Shown: one piece after another, positions 25,756-35,339 of the stretch
Layout: every line of letters begins with the position of its first letter
Position numbering within the stretch: the first letter of the stretch is position 1
Origin: Bordetella ansorpii
Lineage (GTDB): Bacteria > Pseudomonadota > Gammaproteobacteria > Burkholderiales > Burkholderiaceae_B
DNA: 64,000 nt
Reading direction: 5' to 3'
Assembly: GCF_900078315.1 (NCBI RefSeq)
Contig: NZ_FKBS01000007.1
Span: 62,001 to 126,000 of the forward strand
The notes under the pieces: generated by a model
Database searches by the model: none
Seen by the model: only the letters and a program-made list of their open reading frames with translations
Told to the model about the DNA's origin: nothing
Made by a program: the position numbers and the translations under genes

Positions 25756-28149
25756 ATGGCAACCCGAAAGCGCCAACCCGCAAAAGGATCGCAGCAAGCC
25801 GCCGTCGATACCGCCTACCTCAATTCGGACAGCGGGCCGGCCATGCCGCCTTCGCCGCAGGCCACCCATCCCGCGCTGAAGAAGACGCGCGAGGTGGGCG
25901 AGATGGTCGACGCGCTGCCCGCCAATGAAAACAAGGCCGCCGAGTACGGCGCCGGGTCGGGCTGTCCGTTCACGGGCAAGACCGTGGCGCCCAAGGACCC
26001 GGCGGCGGTGGGCAGCACGTTGTCGGAGAAGAATGTGTCGGACAAGACAGGCGGCGCCGCCGAGCCCGGCGTGAATGCCGCCAGCGGCGAGTTGCCGCGC
26101 GTGCGCGCCGACAGCGAAGGCCAGGCCATGACGACCAACCAGGGCGTGCCGATGGGCGACAACCAGGCGTCGCTGAAGGCCGGCCTGCGCGGTCCCGCGC
26201 TGCTGAAGGATTTCATCCTGCGCGAGAAGATCACGCATTTCGACCACGAGCGCATCCCCGAGCGCATCGTGCATGCGCGCGGCTCGGCCGCCCACGGTTA
26301 TTTCGAGTGCTACAAGCCGTTGACGGACCTGACCTGCGCCGCGCCCTTCGCCGAGGCGGGCAAGCGCACGCCGGTGTTCGTGCGCTTCTCGACGGTGGCG
26401 GGCGAGCGCGGCTCGAAGGACACGGCCCGCGATGTGCGCGGCTTCGCGGTGAAGTTCTACTCGGACCAGGGCAACTGGGACCTGGTGGGCAACAATATTC
26501 CCGTGTTCTTCATCCAGGACGCGATGAAGTTCCCGGACCTGGTGCATGCGGTCAAGCCCGAGCCGCACCACGGCATGCCGCAGGCCGCGTCGGCGCACGA
26601 CACGTTCTGGGACTTCATCTCGCTGATGCCGGAGTCGGTCCACATGATTATGTGGGTCATGTCCGATCGCGGCATTCCGCGCAGCTACCGCATGATGCAG
26701 GGCTTCGGCGTGCATACCTTCCGCTTCGTCACGGCCGACGGCAAGTCCAGCTTCGTGAAGTTCCACTGGAATCCCAAGCTGGGCACGCATTCGCACGTGT
26801 GGGAAGAGGCCGTGAAGATCTCGGGCGCCGATCCCGACTACCATCGCCGCGACCTGTGGGAGGCCATCGAGGCGGGCGAGTATCCCGAGTGGGAGCTGTG
26901 CGTGCAGGTGTTCGACGAGGCCCAGGCCGAGACATTCAGCTTCGATGTCCTGGATCCGACCAAGATCATCCCCGAGGAACTGGTGCCGCTGATGCCCGTG
27001 GGCCGGCTGGTGCTGGACCGCAACCCGGACAACTTCTTCGCCGAGACCGAGCAGGTGGCGTTCTGCGCCGCGCACGTGATTCCGGGTATCGACTTCACCA
27101 ACGATCCGCTGCTGGCGGGGCGCATCCATTCCTACGTCGATACGCAGATCTCACGGCTTGGCGGTCCGAATTTCCACGAGCTGCCGATCAACGCGCCGGT
27201 GGCGCCGGTGCACAACAACCAGCGCGACGGCATGCACCGCCAGGCCATTCATCGCGGACGGGTGGCGTACGAGCCCAATTCGCTGGCGGGCGGTTGCCCC
27301 TTCCAGGCGGGCACGGCGGGTTTCGTGCCGTTCCCGGAACCCGTCGAAGGCAACGAACTGCGTGGCAAGCCGGAGAAGTTCGCCGAGCACTACAACCAGG
27401 CCACGATGTTCTACGAGAGCCAGGCGCCGCATGAGCAGCAGCACATCATCGATGCCATCTCGTTCGAACTGAGCAAGGTGACCGTGCCGGGCATCCGCCG
27501 CCGCATGGTGTCGATGCTGCGCAATGTGTCGGACGAGCTGGCGCATGGCGTGGCCGGCAACCTGGGCATGGCCGAGCTGCCCGAGCCCATGCCGCGCGCC
27601 ACCGGGCAGGCGTTCAAGCCCGAAGTGACGCGCTCCGAGTTCCTGTCGCTGCTGGCGCGTCCGGGCGAAGGCGGCATCCGCACGCGCAAGATCGCCATCC
27701 TGGTGGCCGAGGGCGTGGATGCGCAGGCGGTGCGGCAGACCGCACAGGCCCTGATCGACGAAGGGGCGGTGGTGCGGCTGGTGGGCCAGCGCATCGGCCT
27801 GCTGCCGGGCGGTGGGAAGGAGGCGCTGGACGTGGATGCGTCGTTCAAGAACAGTCCGTCGGCCCTGTTCGATGCGGCGGTGATCCCCGATGGCGAAAGC
27901 GCGGTCGACACGCTGTGCGGCGATGGCCTGGCGCTGGAGTTCGTGCGCGACCAGTATCGCCACGGCAAGCCCATGCTGGCCCTGGGCGAGGGTTTGCGCC
28001 TGCTGGAACAGGCGGGCATTCCGCCGGACGAGCCCGATGACGGACTGGTGATCGCCGAAGACGCCGGGCAGGACGGCATCGAGGCCTTCGTGAAGGCGAT
28101 CGAACAGCACCGACATCCCATCCGCGAGAGCGATCCGCCCGTGGTGTAA
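25756..28149 (+). CDS. katE: Large-subunit monofunctional catalase (HPII/KatE type)
   Basis: 797 residues; decomposes hydrogen peroxide. The long N-terminal arm, the heme-pocket region [29 protein letters not shown], and the proximal heme-ligand Tyr in [18 protein letters not shown] all match clade 2 catalases. The C-terminal ~150 residues ([17 protein letters not shown] to the end) form the DJ-1/PfpI-like domain unique to the large catalases. ATG 25756 follows AAGGAG. Such enzymes are usually stationary-phase or stress induced. It appears monocistronic: an isolated start region and a strong terminator 24 bp after the stop. Confidence 0.96.
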   Translation: MATRKRQPAKGSQQAAVDTAYLNSDSGPAMPPSPQATHPALKKTREVGEMVDALPANENKAAEYGAGSGCPFTGKTVAPKDPAAVGSTLSEKNVSDKTGGAAEPGVNAASGELPRVRADSEGQAMTTNQGVPMGDNQASLKAGLRGPALLKDFILREKITHFDHERIPERIVHARGSAAHGYFECYKPLTDLTCAAPFAEAGKRTPVFVRFSTVAGERGSKDTARDVRGFAVKFYSDQGNWDLVGNNIPVFFIQDAMKFPDLVHAVKPEPHHGMPQAASAHDTFWDFISLMPESVHMIMWVMSDRGIPRSYRMMQGFGVHTFRFVTADGKSSFVKFHWNPKLGTHSHVWEEAVKISGADPDYHRRDLWEAIEAGEYPEWELCVQVFDEAQAETFSFDVLDPTKIIPEELVPLMPVGRLVLDRNPDNFFAETEQVAFCAAHVIPGIDFTNDPLLAGRIHSYVDTQISRLGGPNFHELPINAPVAPVHNNQRDGMHRQAIHRGRVAYEPNSLAGGCPFQAGTAGFVPFPEPVEGNELRGKPEKFAEHYNQATMFYESQAPHEQQHIIDAISFELSKVTVPGIRRRMVSMLRNVSDELAHGVAGNLGMAELPEPMPRATGQAFKPEVTRSEFLSLLARPGEGGIRTRKIAILVAEGVDAQAVRQTAQALIDEGAVVRLVGQRIGLLPGGGKEALDVDASFKNSPSALFDAAVIPDGESAVDTLCGDGLALEFVRDQYRHGKPMLALGEGLRLLEQAGIPPDEPDDGLVIAEDAGQDGIEAFVKAIEQHRHPIRESDPPVV

Positions 28150-28172
28150 GGCATTTCGGGCCAAGCCAGCAA

Positions 28173-28210
28173 GAGGACCGGCGCCAATCGAGGCGCCCGT
28201 CCTCTTTTTT
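28173..28210 (+). terminator. Rho-independent terminator of katE
   Basis: 13-bp stem with one mismatch (GAGGACCGGCGCC against GGCGCCCGTCCTC), loop AATCGA, then six T residues at 28205-28210. It separates katE from the hipBA promoter. Confidence 0.9.
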
Positions 28211-28230
28211 CGCCCTGCGGAAACAGAAAA

Positions 28231-28297
28231 ATTCCTGTTCGGTAATTTCTCTTGACTGATGGCCGTATGCGATGCTCTTATATTCCCGATCGGTAAT
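28231..28297 (+). promoter_or_regulatory. hipBA promoter with two HipB-type operators
   Basis: Two related 16-bp boxes: ATTCCTGTTCGGTAAT at 28231-28246 and ATTCCCGATCGGTAAT at 28282-28297, 51 bp apart. The second is a near-perfect palindrome (ATT-CCGATCGG-AAT core). A putative -35 TTGACT (28252-28257) and a -10-like TCTTAT (28276-28281, 18-bp spacer) lie between them, so antitoxin bound at both boxes would block RNA polymerase. Autoregulation by HipB through paired operators is known for hipBA; the boxes here are read from sequence. Confidence 0.65.
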
Positions 28298-28321
28298 TCT
28301 TTGCGCGACTAAGGCGGGTAT

Positions 28322-28579
28322 ATGGACAAAAAAAACCCGACCGGTAAAACGGTCTTCGAACCCGCTATCGTGCGGGATGTGGGCGATATCGGCCGCATCA
28401 TCCAGGCCACGCGCAAGTCGCAGCAAATGACACAGCGTGATATCGCAGGACTCGCCGGGCTGGGTAACCGCTTCGTCGTCGAGTTGGAACAGGGCAAGCC
28501 CTCCATTCAAGCGCAGAAGATGCTTGAAGTGCTGGGATTGCTGGGATTGGAAGTGGTGATCCGTGAAAAGGGACGTTGA
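28322..28579 (+). CDS. hipB: HipB-type antitoxin (XRE helix-turn-helix)
   Basis: 85 residues. The Xre/Cro helix-turn-helix occupies about 22-78: IGRIIQATRKSQQMTQRDIAG, then LGNRFVVELEQGKPSIQ. AAGGCGGG precedes the ATG. HipB neutralises HipA and represses the operon; the two boxes upstream are likely binding sites. The stop overlaps the hipA start (TGATG), the tight coupling expected of a toxin-antitoxin pair. Confidence 0.9.
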   Translation: MDKKNPTGKTVFEPAIVRDVGDIGRIIQATRKSQQMTQRDIAGLAGLGNRFVVELEQGKPSIQAQKMLEVLGLLGLEVVIREKGR

Positions 28580-29901
28580 TGGAGCCGGCTCGGGTTGATC
28601 GCCAGATGGACGCAGACAAAGATGCGGAACGGCTGGCCGTGTTTTGGGATGAACGGCGGGTAGGCACCCTGTTTCATACCGATCCGCTGTCGTTTGCCTA
28701 CGATCCTGCCTGGTTGACGAGCGCCGGCGCATCCGTGTTGCACCAGGCGTTGCCCCTGCAAGCGGGCATCCAGGATGCGCCCGGCGTCTATGTCTTCTTC
28801 GAGAACCTCTTGCCTGAAGGAGATCAGCGCCGGCTGGCCAGCATGCGGTACAAGGTCTCTTCGGTGTTCGGCTTGTTGAGGGTGGCGGGAGGTGATACCG
28901 CGGGGGCTGTCGTACTGTTGCCCGAAGGTACGCTGCCATCGGCGCCGGTCTATCAGCGGCTGACGTGGGAAGAGGTCGACGCCCTGTTGCACGCCGATGC
29001 CAGAAACGTAAAGCTGCGTGAACGCATCCAGGCGGATGCCCAGCGTTTTCCTGCTCCCCGTGTCTCCATTTCGGGCGCTCAACTGAAAATGCTGTTATCC
29101 CTGGACGAGCAGGGAAAACCCATGCGTCCGATGGGCTCGACGCCATCAACGCACATCCTGAAGCCGGATATCGTCAGATCGGATATCAATGTCTTTGCTT
29201 CCGCAGCCAACGAAACGCTGGTCATGATGGCTGCACGATTGTGCGATCTGCCAGTCGCAGCCGTGGCCTATCAATCTGTCGTGAAAGCGTGCCTGGTGGA
29301 ACGAAACGATCGCACCTTACGCGCCGACGGCACGCTCGAACGTCATTGGCAGGCCGATTTCTGCCAGATGCTGGGCATGCCTTCCGATGTGAAGTACGAA
29401 GCGGACGGAGGGCCTTCATTCGCGGACTGTTTCGCGCTCGTCAAGCGTGAGTCCGTTCGACCCGGTGTCGATCAGCGCCTGCTGCTGCGTTGGCTGTTCT
29501 TCAATCTGTACGTGGGCAACAACGATTCGCACGCCAAGAACCTCTCGATGCTCGCTACGCCCGGCGGTCTTCGGCTGGCGCCGTTCTACGACCTGATGAG
29601 CACGCGCGTGTACCCAGGGCTGGGAGAGGCATTCGCCTTTGCCATCGATGGACAGACGCAGCCAGGGCAGATCGGCGCATCGCATCTGCAGTCGCTGGCC
29701 GGTACGCTGGGAATCACGCCCAGATACCTCATGACGATTGCGCGTGACATGGCGGTTCGCGTTGAAACCGCCATTCCCGCCGCGGCGCAGGCCCTTGCCG
29801 ATCAGCTATCGCATTCCGAAATGGCGCTGGTTGACCGGTTGGTGAAGAAGGTCAGCCGCCTCGTGCGGCAGATGCGCAAGCGTTTGGCGCCCCGCGGCTG
29901 A
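28579..29901 (+). CDS. hipA: HipA-family serine/threonine kinase toxin
   Basis: 440 residues. HipA couples an N-terminal subdomain (LAVFWDERRVGTL, PLSFAYDPAWL) to a kinase-like core. The P-loop-like segment SISGAQLKMLL includes the region of the autophosphorylated Ser in E. coli HipA, and NNDSHAKNLS is the catalytic-loop motif, whose Asp and Asn are present, so the kinase looks active. E. coli HipA phosphorylates glutamyl-tRNA synthetase and causes growth arrest and persistence; whether this homologue has the same target is unknown. ATG 28579 overlaps hipB by one base. The gene ends 18 bp from the convergent MFS transporter gene. Confidence 0.9.
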   Translation: MEPARVDRQMDADKDAERLAVFWDERRVGTLFHTDPLSFAYDPAWLTSAGASVLHQALPLQAGIQDAPGVYVFFENLLPEGDQRRLASMRYKVSSVFGLLRVAGGDTAGAVVLLPEGTLPSAPVYQRLTWEEVDALLHADARNVKLRERIQADAQRFPAPRVSISGAQLKMLLSLDEQGKPMRPMGSTPSTHILKPDIVRSDINVFASAANETLVMMAARLCDLPVAAVAYQSVVKACLVERNDRTLRADGTLERHWQADFCQMLGMPSDVKYEADGGPSFADCFALVKRESVRPGVDQRLLLRWLFFNLYVGNNDSHAKNLSMLATPGGLRLAPFYDLMSTRVYPGLGEAFAFAIDGQTQPGQIGASHLQSLAGTLGITPRYLMTIARDMAVRVETAIPAAAQALADQLSHSEMALVDRLVKKVSRLVRQMRKRLAPRG

Positions 29902-29919
29902 GCCGCCGGCACGGACGCC

Positions 29920-31182
29920 TCACGCGCCTGCCGCCGCGCGCGGCCCCCGCGGTCCGCTGGGCCCCGAGAACCGCTGCGACGCGAAGATCTGCACGATGCC
30001 CGCCGTCATGCCCAGCGCCGCCGCCACCTGCCAGGCCAGCGTGTAGTCGTGCATGACCTGGTAGACCAGTCCGCCGCCCATCGCGCCCAGGAAGCTGCCC
30101 AACTGGTGGCTGCAGAATGCCACGCCGGCCAGCATGGCCTGCCAGCGCAGGCCGAAGGTCTCGGCGATCCAGCCCGACACCAGCGGCACCACGCCCAGCC
30201 ACAGAAAACCCATGATGCCCGCGAACACCAGCGTGGACGAGGGCGTGGGCAGGGTGTGGAAATACCAGACGATGGTGATCGAGCGCATCACGTAGATGCC
30301 GCCCAGCAGCGTCTGCTTGTTCCAGCGGCCGCCGGCCCAACCGAAGAACAGGCTGCCCAGGGCGTTGAAGGCGCCGATCACGGCCAGGGCCTGCGCCGAC
30401 AGCATGGGGTCCATGCCGCACAGATCGAGGTAGGTGGCCAGGTGGGTCTGCAGGAAGATCAGCTGCATGCCGCATACGAAGTACGCCGTGGCCATGATGA
30501 CGAAGGGCATGTTGCGCGCCGCCTGGCGCAGCACGTCGCGCGCGGTCGCTTCCTTGCCATCGGGCATGGCGGGGGCGGGCGGGCGCGGCAGTGCGTCGAC
30601 GCGGCCCGCCAGCCAGGCCGCCGGCAGCATCGCCAGGGCCAGGATGATGAAGGTGAGGCCGCCCATGCGCCAGCCGGCGTCCTGCGCGACGTACTGGCCC
30701 AGCGGCGCGGCCAGCATCGCGCCCAGCGACCCGCACGATGACACCAGGCCCAGCACCAGGCTGCGCAGCGCCGGCGGCACGGGGCGCACCGACGCGGCCA
30801 TGGCCACCGCGCTGCCCGTGCAGGCCATCGCGATGCCCACCGCGAAGCCCGCGCCCAGGATCACGCCCAGCAGCCCCTGGGCCGTGGTGAACAGCGCCAT
30901 GCCGATCAGGTACAGCACGGAACCCGCCATCATCATCGGCCGGAAGCCGATGCGCGTGACCAGCGCGCCCGCAAAGGGCTGCATGATGCCCCACGTGAGG
31001 TTCTGGATGGAGATGGCGATGGTGAAGTCGCTGACGGAAATGCCCAGGTCGCGGGTCAGCGGAGGGATGAAGATGCCCAGGCTCTGGCGCAATCCCATCG
31101 ACAGGCTGAGCATGAGGGATGCGCCCACCAGGATGGGCAGGGCAGGCCGCAGCGCGGCCCACTTCGATGAGGCGGATGACAT
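29920..31182 (-). CDS. MFS transporter
   Basis: 420 residues with about twelve hydrophobic helices and the MFS layout (LPILVGASLMLSLSMGLRQSLG at helix 1, GAMLAAPLGQYVAQDAGWR in the first half, FGWAGGRWNKQTLLGG as the central-loop motif A counterpart). ATG 31182 (MSSASSKWAAL) is preferred because the first membrane helix then begins near residue 13; the open frame continues upstream to 31401 without typical sequence. It resembles the oxalate/formate-antiporter-like MFS branch. Divergent from the IclR regulator, so it is probably a carrier for the substrate of the catabolic cluster to the right. Confidence 0.85.
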   Translation of the reverse strand: MSSASSKWAALRPALPILVGASLMLSLSMGLRQSLGIFIPPLTRDLGISVSDFTIAISIQNLTWGIMQPFAGALVTRIGFRPMMMAGSVLYLIGMALFTTAQGLLGVILGAGFAVGIAMACTGSAVAMAASVRPVPPALRSLVLGLVSSCGSLGAMLAAPLGQYVAQDAGWRMGGLTFIILALAMLPAAWLAGRVDALPRPPAPAMPDGKEATARDVLRQAARNMPFVIMATAYFVCGMQLIFLQTHLATYLDLCGMDPMLSAQALAVIGAFNALGSLFFGWAGGRWNKQTLLGGIYVMRSITIVWYFHTLPTPSSTLVFAGIMGFLWLGVVPLVSGWIAETFGLRWQAMLAGVAFCSHQLGSFLGAMGGGLVYQVMHDYTLAWQVAAALGMTAGIVQIFASQRFSGPSGPRGPRAAAGA

Positions 31183-31417
31183 CGGGACGACGACGTAGGT
31201 TGCGAGGCCGGCGCGACCGAAGGCGTCGGGCAGGCGTGTAGTGTGGGCACCGAGGCGCGATACTGTCAATCCCGGAATATGGGTTTGCCATCCAAGAATA
31301 TGAAGGGGCCCTTTCGCACATTCACAGGCCGGGGGAATCCTAGCTGGCTGCGGTGGCTGGGCAGGCATGGACGCGCTCGGTACAATGCCATGATTTCCCA
31401 TTATTTAGGATGCTTTC

Positions 31418-32170
31418 ATGGACAAGACGCTGCTGAAGGGCCTGACCGTCCTCGAGGCCGTGACGGATGTCGAGCATCCCACGCGCACCATCGACGAGCT
31501 GGCCGCGCGCGTCGGGCTTACCCGCAGCAACACGCACCGCACGCTGCAGACCCTGATGCACGCCGGCTACATCGTGCGCGACGACGAGGGGCTGTATCGC
31601 GGCGGCGTGCGCCTGTTCGAACTGGCGGCGCGCCAGTTGGGCCACCTGGACCTGCGGCGCGTGGCCGCGCCCAGCATGCGCAAGCTTGCCGAGCAGACGG
31701 GCGAGACGGTGCACCTGTCGGTACTGGACGGCATCGAGGTGGTCTACATCGACAAGATCGACAGCCCGCAGCCGATCCGCGCGTACTCGATGATCGGCGG
31801 GCGCGCGCCGGCCTACGCGGTGGCCACCGGCAAGGTGCTGCTGGCCTATCAGTCCGATGGCTACATCGACAAGTACGCGGCCGAGCTGCCGCGCTATACG
31901 TCGGCCACGTTGACGTCCATGCCGGTGCTGAAGGACGAGCTGCGCAAGATCGTGCGGGTGGGCTATGCGATGAACCGCGGCGAATGGCGTGACGGCGTGG
32001 GCGGCATCGCCGTGGCCATCTTCAATGCGCTGGACGATGTGGTCGGCGCCGTGGGCATTTCAGGTCCGCTGGACCGCCTGTCGCTGGCCCGCGTGAAAGA
32101 GGCCGGGCAGCAGGTCAAGGCCTGTGCACGCGAGATCTCTTCGGCGCTGGGGCACCAGGAACCGGCGTGA
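31418..32170 (+). CDS. IclR-family transcriptional regulator
   Basis: 250 residues: an N-terminal winged helix-turn-helix (LLKGLTVLEAVTD, TIDELAARVGLTRSNTHRTLQ) and a C-terminal IclR effector domain (SMRKLAEQTGETVHLSVLDG, AYAVATGKVLLAY, GVGGIAVAIFN). IclR proteins usually control an adjacent catabolic operon in response to a pathway acid. It sits between the divergent MFS gene and the convergent CoA-ligase gene, so the local transporter and CoA-metabolism genes are the likely targets. Confidence 0.92.
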   Translation: MDKTLLKGLTVLEAVTDVEHPTRTIDELAARVGLTRSNTHRTLQTLMHAGYIVRDDEGLYRGGVRLFELAARQLGHLDLRRVAAPSMRKLAEQTGETVHLSVLDGIEVVYIDKIDSPQPIRAYSMIGGRAPAYAVATGKVLLAYQSDGYIDKYAAELPRYTSATLTSMPVLKDELRKIVRVGYAMNRGEWRDGVGGIAVAIFNALDDVVGAVGISGPLDRLSLARVKEAGQQVKACAREISSALGHQEPA

Positions 32171-32187
32171 AGCCAGAGTGCTATCGA

Positions 32188-32218
32188 GAAGGGGCATCGA
32201 TGATGCCCCTTCGTGTTT
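32188..32218. terminator. Bidirectional hairpin between the IclR gene and the acyl-CoA ligase
   Basis: Perfect 11-bp stem GAAGGGGCATC / GATGCCCCTTC with loop GAT, followed on the plus strand by GTGTTTT. It lies between convergent genes and can serve both. Confidence 0.8.
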
Positions 32219-33721
32219 TCAGGCAGAGGCCGCCGCCGGCGCGGCTGTCTCGGCCACCCAGCGCGCCACGGCCTTGCGGTCGACCTTGCCCACGGTGTTC
32301 TCGGGCAGTCCGGGGCTGAGGTACACCGCCTGCGGCACATAGATGCGGCCCAGCCGCGCGCGCACCGTGTCTTGCAGGGCCTGGGCATCGGGCGCCCGGC
32401 CGTCCTGGCGCGGCACGATCACCGCCACCGGCACTTCGCCCAGGTCCGTGTCCGCCAGGCCCACCACGCAGCAGGCCGCCACGCCGGGTGCCTGGCACAG
32501 CACATCCTCGATCAGCTTGGGCGACAGGTTCTCGCCGCCGCGGATGATCACTTCCTTGATGCGTCCCGTGATGCTGAGATAGCCGTCGGCATCGAAGCGG
32601 CCCAGGTCGCCGGTGCGCAACCAGCCATCGCGCACAGGGTCGTCGCCGTCATGGCCCAGGTAACCCAGCATCAGCGCGTCGCCGCCGATGCAGATCTCGC
32701 CTTCGGCGTCGGCCGGCACGGGTTGGCCCTGCGCATCCAGCAAGGCGATGCGCTGGCCTTCCAGCACCGTGCCCACCGTGCCGATGCGGCGGGCGCCGGG
32801 CGGGTTCATGGTCGAGGTGCAGGTCGCCTCCGACAGGCCGTAAGACACCACCAGCTGGCATCCCAGGAAGGCCTCGATGTCGCGGTGCAATGCCGTCGTG
32901 ATGGGCGCCGAGCCGCAGCGCGCCATGCGCAGGCCCGCCAATATGCCCGGCGGGAAGTCCTGTTGCAGCATGCGCGCATACATAGTGGGCACGCCGGTGA
33001 CCAGCGTGGGCGCGAAGCGCGTCATCAGTGCGGGCATTTCGTCGGCACGGAATCGGCCGGCCAGCGCCACGGTGGCCCCGCAGGCCAAGGGCGCGAACAC
33101 CTGGTTGTTGATGGCGTTGGTATGGTGCAGCGGCATGATGTGCAGCAGCCGGTCGTGCGGCCCCAGGCCGGTATGGGCGATGATGCCCTGGCTGTTGAGC
33201 CACACGCCTCGGTGCGATTGCAGCACGCCCTTGGGCTTGCCGGTGCTGCCCGAGGTGAACAGCAGCAGGGCCGGGCTGTCGGGGGCGGGGTCGGGCGCCC
33301 AGTACGGTTCGGCGCCCTCCAGTGAACCATAGGCCAGCCTTTGCGAAGCGGGCAGGCCGCTGTCGTCCGCCAGCGCCTGGTTGTCCGCGTCGTACACCAG
33401 CCAGCGCAGGCCCACGGCTTGCACGCGGCGGCGCGTTTCGTCTCCGGCCAGGCGCGGCTCCAGCGGGCAGGGGCAGGCGCCCGCCACGAGGGTGGCCAGC
33501 AGCGCCAGCACCTGTTCAGGGCCGCGTTCGATGGCAAGCGCCACGTAGTCGCCGGGTTGCACGCCGGCGCGGCGCAGGCCGCCCGCCAAGGCCCGCACGG
33601 CGCGGTCCAGTTGCGGGTACGTCCAGGTGGCGTCCTGCGTGATCAGGGCGGGCTGCTCGCGCAGCGCCGGGTCTTGCCAGGCCGTGCGCCAGGCCTGCGG
33701 CAAGGATGGCATGTCGCTCAT
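32219..33721 (-). CDS. AMP-dependent acyl-CoA synthetase/ligase
   Basis: 500 residues of the ANL superfamily: the P-loop-like LLLFTSGSTGKPKGV (A3), YGLSEATCTSTMNP (A5), the hinge DGYLSITGRIKEVIIRGGENLSP (A8) and a C-terminal NTVGKVDRKAV with the catalytic Lys (A10). It activates a carboxylic acid to its CoA thioester. The open frame extends upstream past 34000, but ATG 33721 (MSDMPSLPQAW) gives the normal domain start. It is the last gene of the leftward CoA cluster, 11 bp after the CoA-transferase beta gene. The exact acid is not predictable; neighbours suggest an entry step of a ring or branched-acid pathway. Confidence 0.9.
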   Translation of the reverse strand: MSDMPSLPQAWRTAWQDPALREQPALITQDATWTYPQLDRAVRALAGGLRRAGVQPGDYVALAIERGPEQVLALLATLVAGACPCPLEPRLAGDETRRRVQAVGLRWLVYDADNQALADDSGLPASQRLAYGSLEGAEPYWAPDPAPDSPALLLFTSGSTGKPKGVLQSHRGVWLNSQGIIAHTGLGPHDRLLHIMPLHHTNAINNQVFAPLACGATVALAGRFRADEMPALMTRFAPTLVTGVPTMYARMLQQDFPPGILAGLRMARCGSAPITTALHRDIEAFLGCQLVVSYGLSEATCTSTMNPPGARRIGTVGTVLEGQRIALLDAQGQPVPADAEGEICIGGDALMLGYLGHDGDDPVRDGWLRTGDLGRFDADGYLSITGRIKEVIIRGGENLSPKLIEDVLCQAPGVAACCVVGLADTDLGEVPVAVIVPRQDGRAPDAQALQDTVRARLGRIYVPQAVYLSPGLPENTVGKVDRKAVARWVAETAAPAAASA

Positions 33722-33732
33722 CGGAGGATCTC

Positions 33733-34467
33733 CTAGCGCAGCACGACGGCGGCGTCGCGTTCGAAGGCGCCGTCCGGATCCAGCCTGGCCAGCGCCGCGC
33801 GCTCCGCTGCGGTGGGCAGGGGCGTGGGTTGCGCGCCTTCGGCGTCGAAGGCGAAGCCGGTGCGTTCGCGCACTTCTTCCAGGCTCGCGTCGGGATGCCA
33901 GGACTGCAGCGCCAGCCGGCCTTCGCGCTTGATGAAGATGGCGATGGGCGTGACCACGCCGTGGAAGCCGCCCCACGAGGTGCGGAAATCCAGTTTCTCG
34001 ACGAAGGTGCGGCGCGAATGTTCGGTGCGCCAGGTGCAGGCGCGCTTCGCGGTGGGCAGCATCACGGCGCCGCCGCCGCCGCCCGGCAGGCGCACCTTGG
34101 GCTTGTTCCAGTCGCCGATGCACGAGTTGTTGGCCGAGCCTTCGCCGTCGATCTGCGCGGCGCCCAGGAAGGTGAGGTCCATGCGGCCGCGCGTGCACAG
34201 GTCGTAGAAGTCTTCGTTGGAGAAGATCGAGGCCGTGTGCCGGGCCAGTTGCGGATCGGAACTGGAGATGGGGATATGCGCCGGGCGCGGGTCGACGCCG
34301 CCCGCCACGTTGATGTAGATGAAATCGTAGTCGTAGGCTTGCTTGGCCAGCAGGCAGGCCAGCATCGGCGGCGTGGAGTTCACGCCGCTGAAGGTGATCT
34401 CGTCGGGGCGGATGAAGCGTGCCAGGCCCATGACGACGTGGGCGAACGGCGAGAAGGTCTCAGACAT
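33733..34467 (-). CDS. Class I CoA-transferase-like beta subunit lacking the catalytic Glu
   Basis: 244 residues aligning along its length with glutaconate CoA-transferase subunit B (shared LTFLGAAQIDGEGSANNSCIGDW, KPKVRLPGGGGGA, CTWRTEHSRRTFVEKLDF). Where GctB has the catalytic Glu in IIVESG, this protein reads YINVAGGVDP, with Ala55 in its place. Without that Glu the ordinary transfer mechanism is not possible. The cholesterol-ring hydrolase IpdAB is a known precedent in this fold. It overlaps the alpha-subunit gene by 8 bp. Confidence 0.85.
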   Translation of the reverse strand: MSETFSPFAHVVMGLARFIRPDEITFSGVNSTPPMLACLLAKQAYDYDFIYINVAGGVDPRPAHIPISSSDPQLARHTASIFSNEDFYDLCTRGRMDLTFLGAAQIDGEGSANNSCIGDWNKPKVRLPGGGGGAVMLPTAKRACTWRTEHSRRTFVEKLDFRTSWGGFHGVVTPIAIFIKREGRLALQSWHPDASLEEVRERTGFAFDAEGAQPTPLPTAAERAALARLDPDGAFERDAAVVLR

Positions 34468-35293
34468 GCGCGGCTTCCTTCGTTTCCGGGGCCTCGGCCA
34501 TGTGGGCGTCGAGCGAGCGGGCGGTATCCATGTAGCGTTCCACCGCCGGATAGTCGATGTCGTAGAACGGGGTGCACGAACCGGGCCAGGCGCTGCCGGG
34601 CAGCACCGTGAAGGCCTGGACCATGAAGTAGGGCAGCAGGGTGGCCTCGGGCTGGGCCTCGAACACTTCGGTCTCGACCAGGCGTTCGGCCACCACCAGC
34701 ACGCTGCCGGCCGCGCGCGACATGATGCGGTCCCAGTGCGAGGTGCCGAAGACGCGGGCGTTGCCCAGGCGGTCGACCTCGGAGACCTGCAGCACGGCGA
34801 AGTCGGGGCGGATGGCCGGCACCAGATACGTGCTGTCGCCGCTGCCGTACGGATCCTCCATCAAGGTCCAGTTGTTCAGGCCCGGCAGGTCGCTGCCGTG
34901 CAGGCCGCCGCAGGGCAGGAAGGGCACGCCGAAGGCGGCGGCGCGCAGGCCCGCCGTGAGCGTGGCGCAGGCATGTTCCTCCAGCGCCATCTCTTGTTTC
35001 TCGACGGCCTTGCGGTACCACGGGGCCAGGCCGAAGTTGCCTTCCATGGCGACGATGCCGGCGCGCGCGCGGCGCACGGCGCCCGCGCGGCACAGGATGT
35101 CGATGTCGTAGCCCGGCGATTGCTTGATGATTTCCAGGTCGCGGCGGCCCTGGCGGATCAGTTCGCGCACGAAGGCGAAGGGGCCGCGATGCAGGAAGCT
35201 GCCGCCCAGCGCCACCGAGGCGCCGTCGGTGATGTGCCGGGCCAGGTCGGCCAGTGCGACCTGTTTGTCCGGTCGATTGAAGCCTGATGTCAT
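34460..35293 (-). CDS. Class I CoA-transferase-like alpha subunit (IpdA/GctA-like)
   Basis: About 277 residues. Conserved features are DGASVALGGSFLHRGPFAFVREL (CoA-binding N-terminus), KQSPGYDIDILCRAGAVRRA, and MALEEHACATLTAGLRAAAFGVPFLP, followed by GGLHGSDL. A Glu pair (E105-E106 from ATG 35293) lies where, to my recollection, IpdA of Mycobacterium carries an essential Glu. I chose ATG 35293 (MTSGFNRP); the frame also offers ATG 35305. With the beta subunit it should form a heterotetramer acting on an acyl-CoA. Confidence 0.85.
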   Translation of the reverse strand: MTSGFNRPDKQVALADLARHITDGASVALGGSFLHRGPFAFVRELIRQGRRDLEIIKQSPGYDIDILCRAGAVRRARAGIVAMEGNFGLAPWYRKAVEKQEMALEEHACATLTAGLRAAAFGVPFLPCGGLHGSDLPGLNNWTLMEDPYGSGDSTYLVPAIRPDFAVLQVSEVDRLGNARVFGTSHWDRIMSRAAGSVLVVAERLVETEVFEAQPEATLLPYFMVQAFTVLPGSAWPGSCTPFYDIDYPAVERYMDTARSLDAHMAEAPETKEAAHV

Positions 35294-35339
35294 GTCTGTC
35301 TCCACGGGCGGCGCATAGGGCCGCCTTTATCTACGCTAT

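Noticed and set aside
28322-29901. hipBA as part of a mobile element
   Set aside because: No flanking repeats, tRNA or recombinase are visible around it, and only 18 bp separates it from the next host gene.
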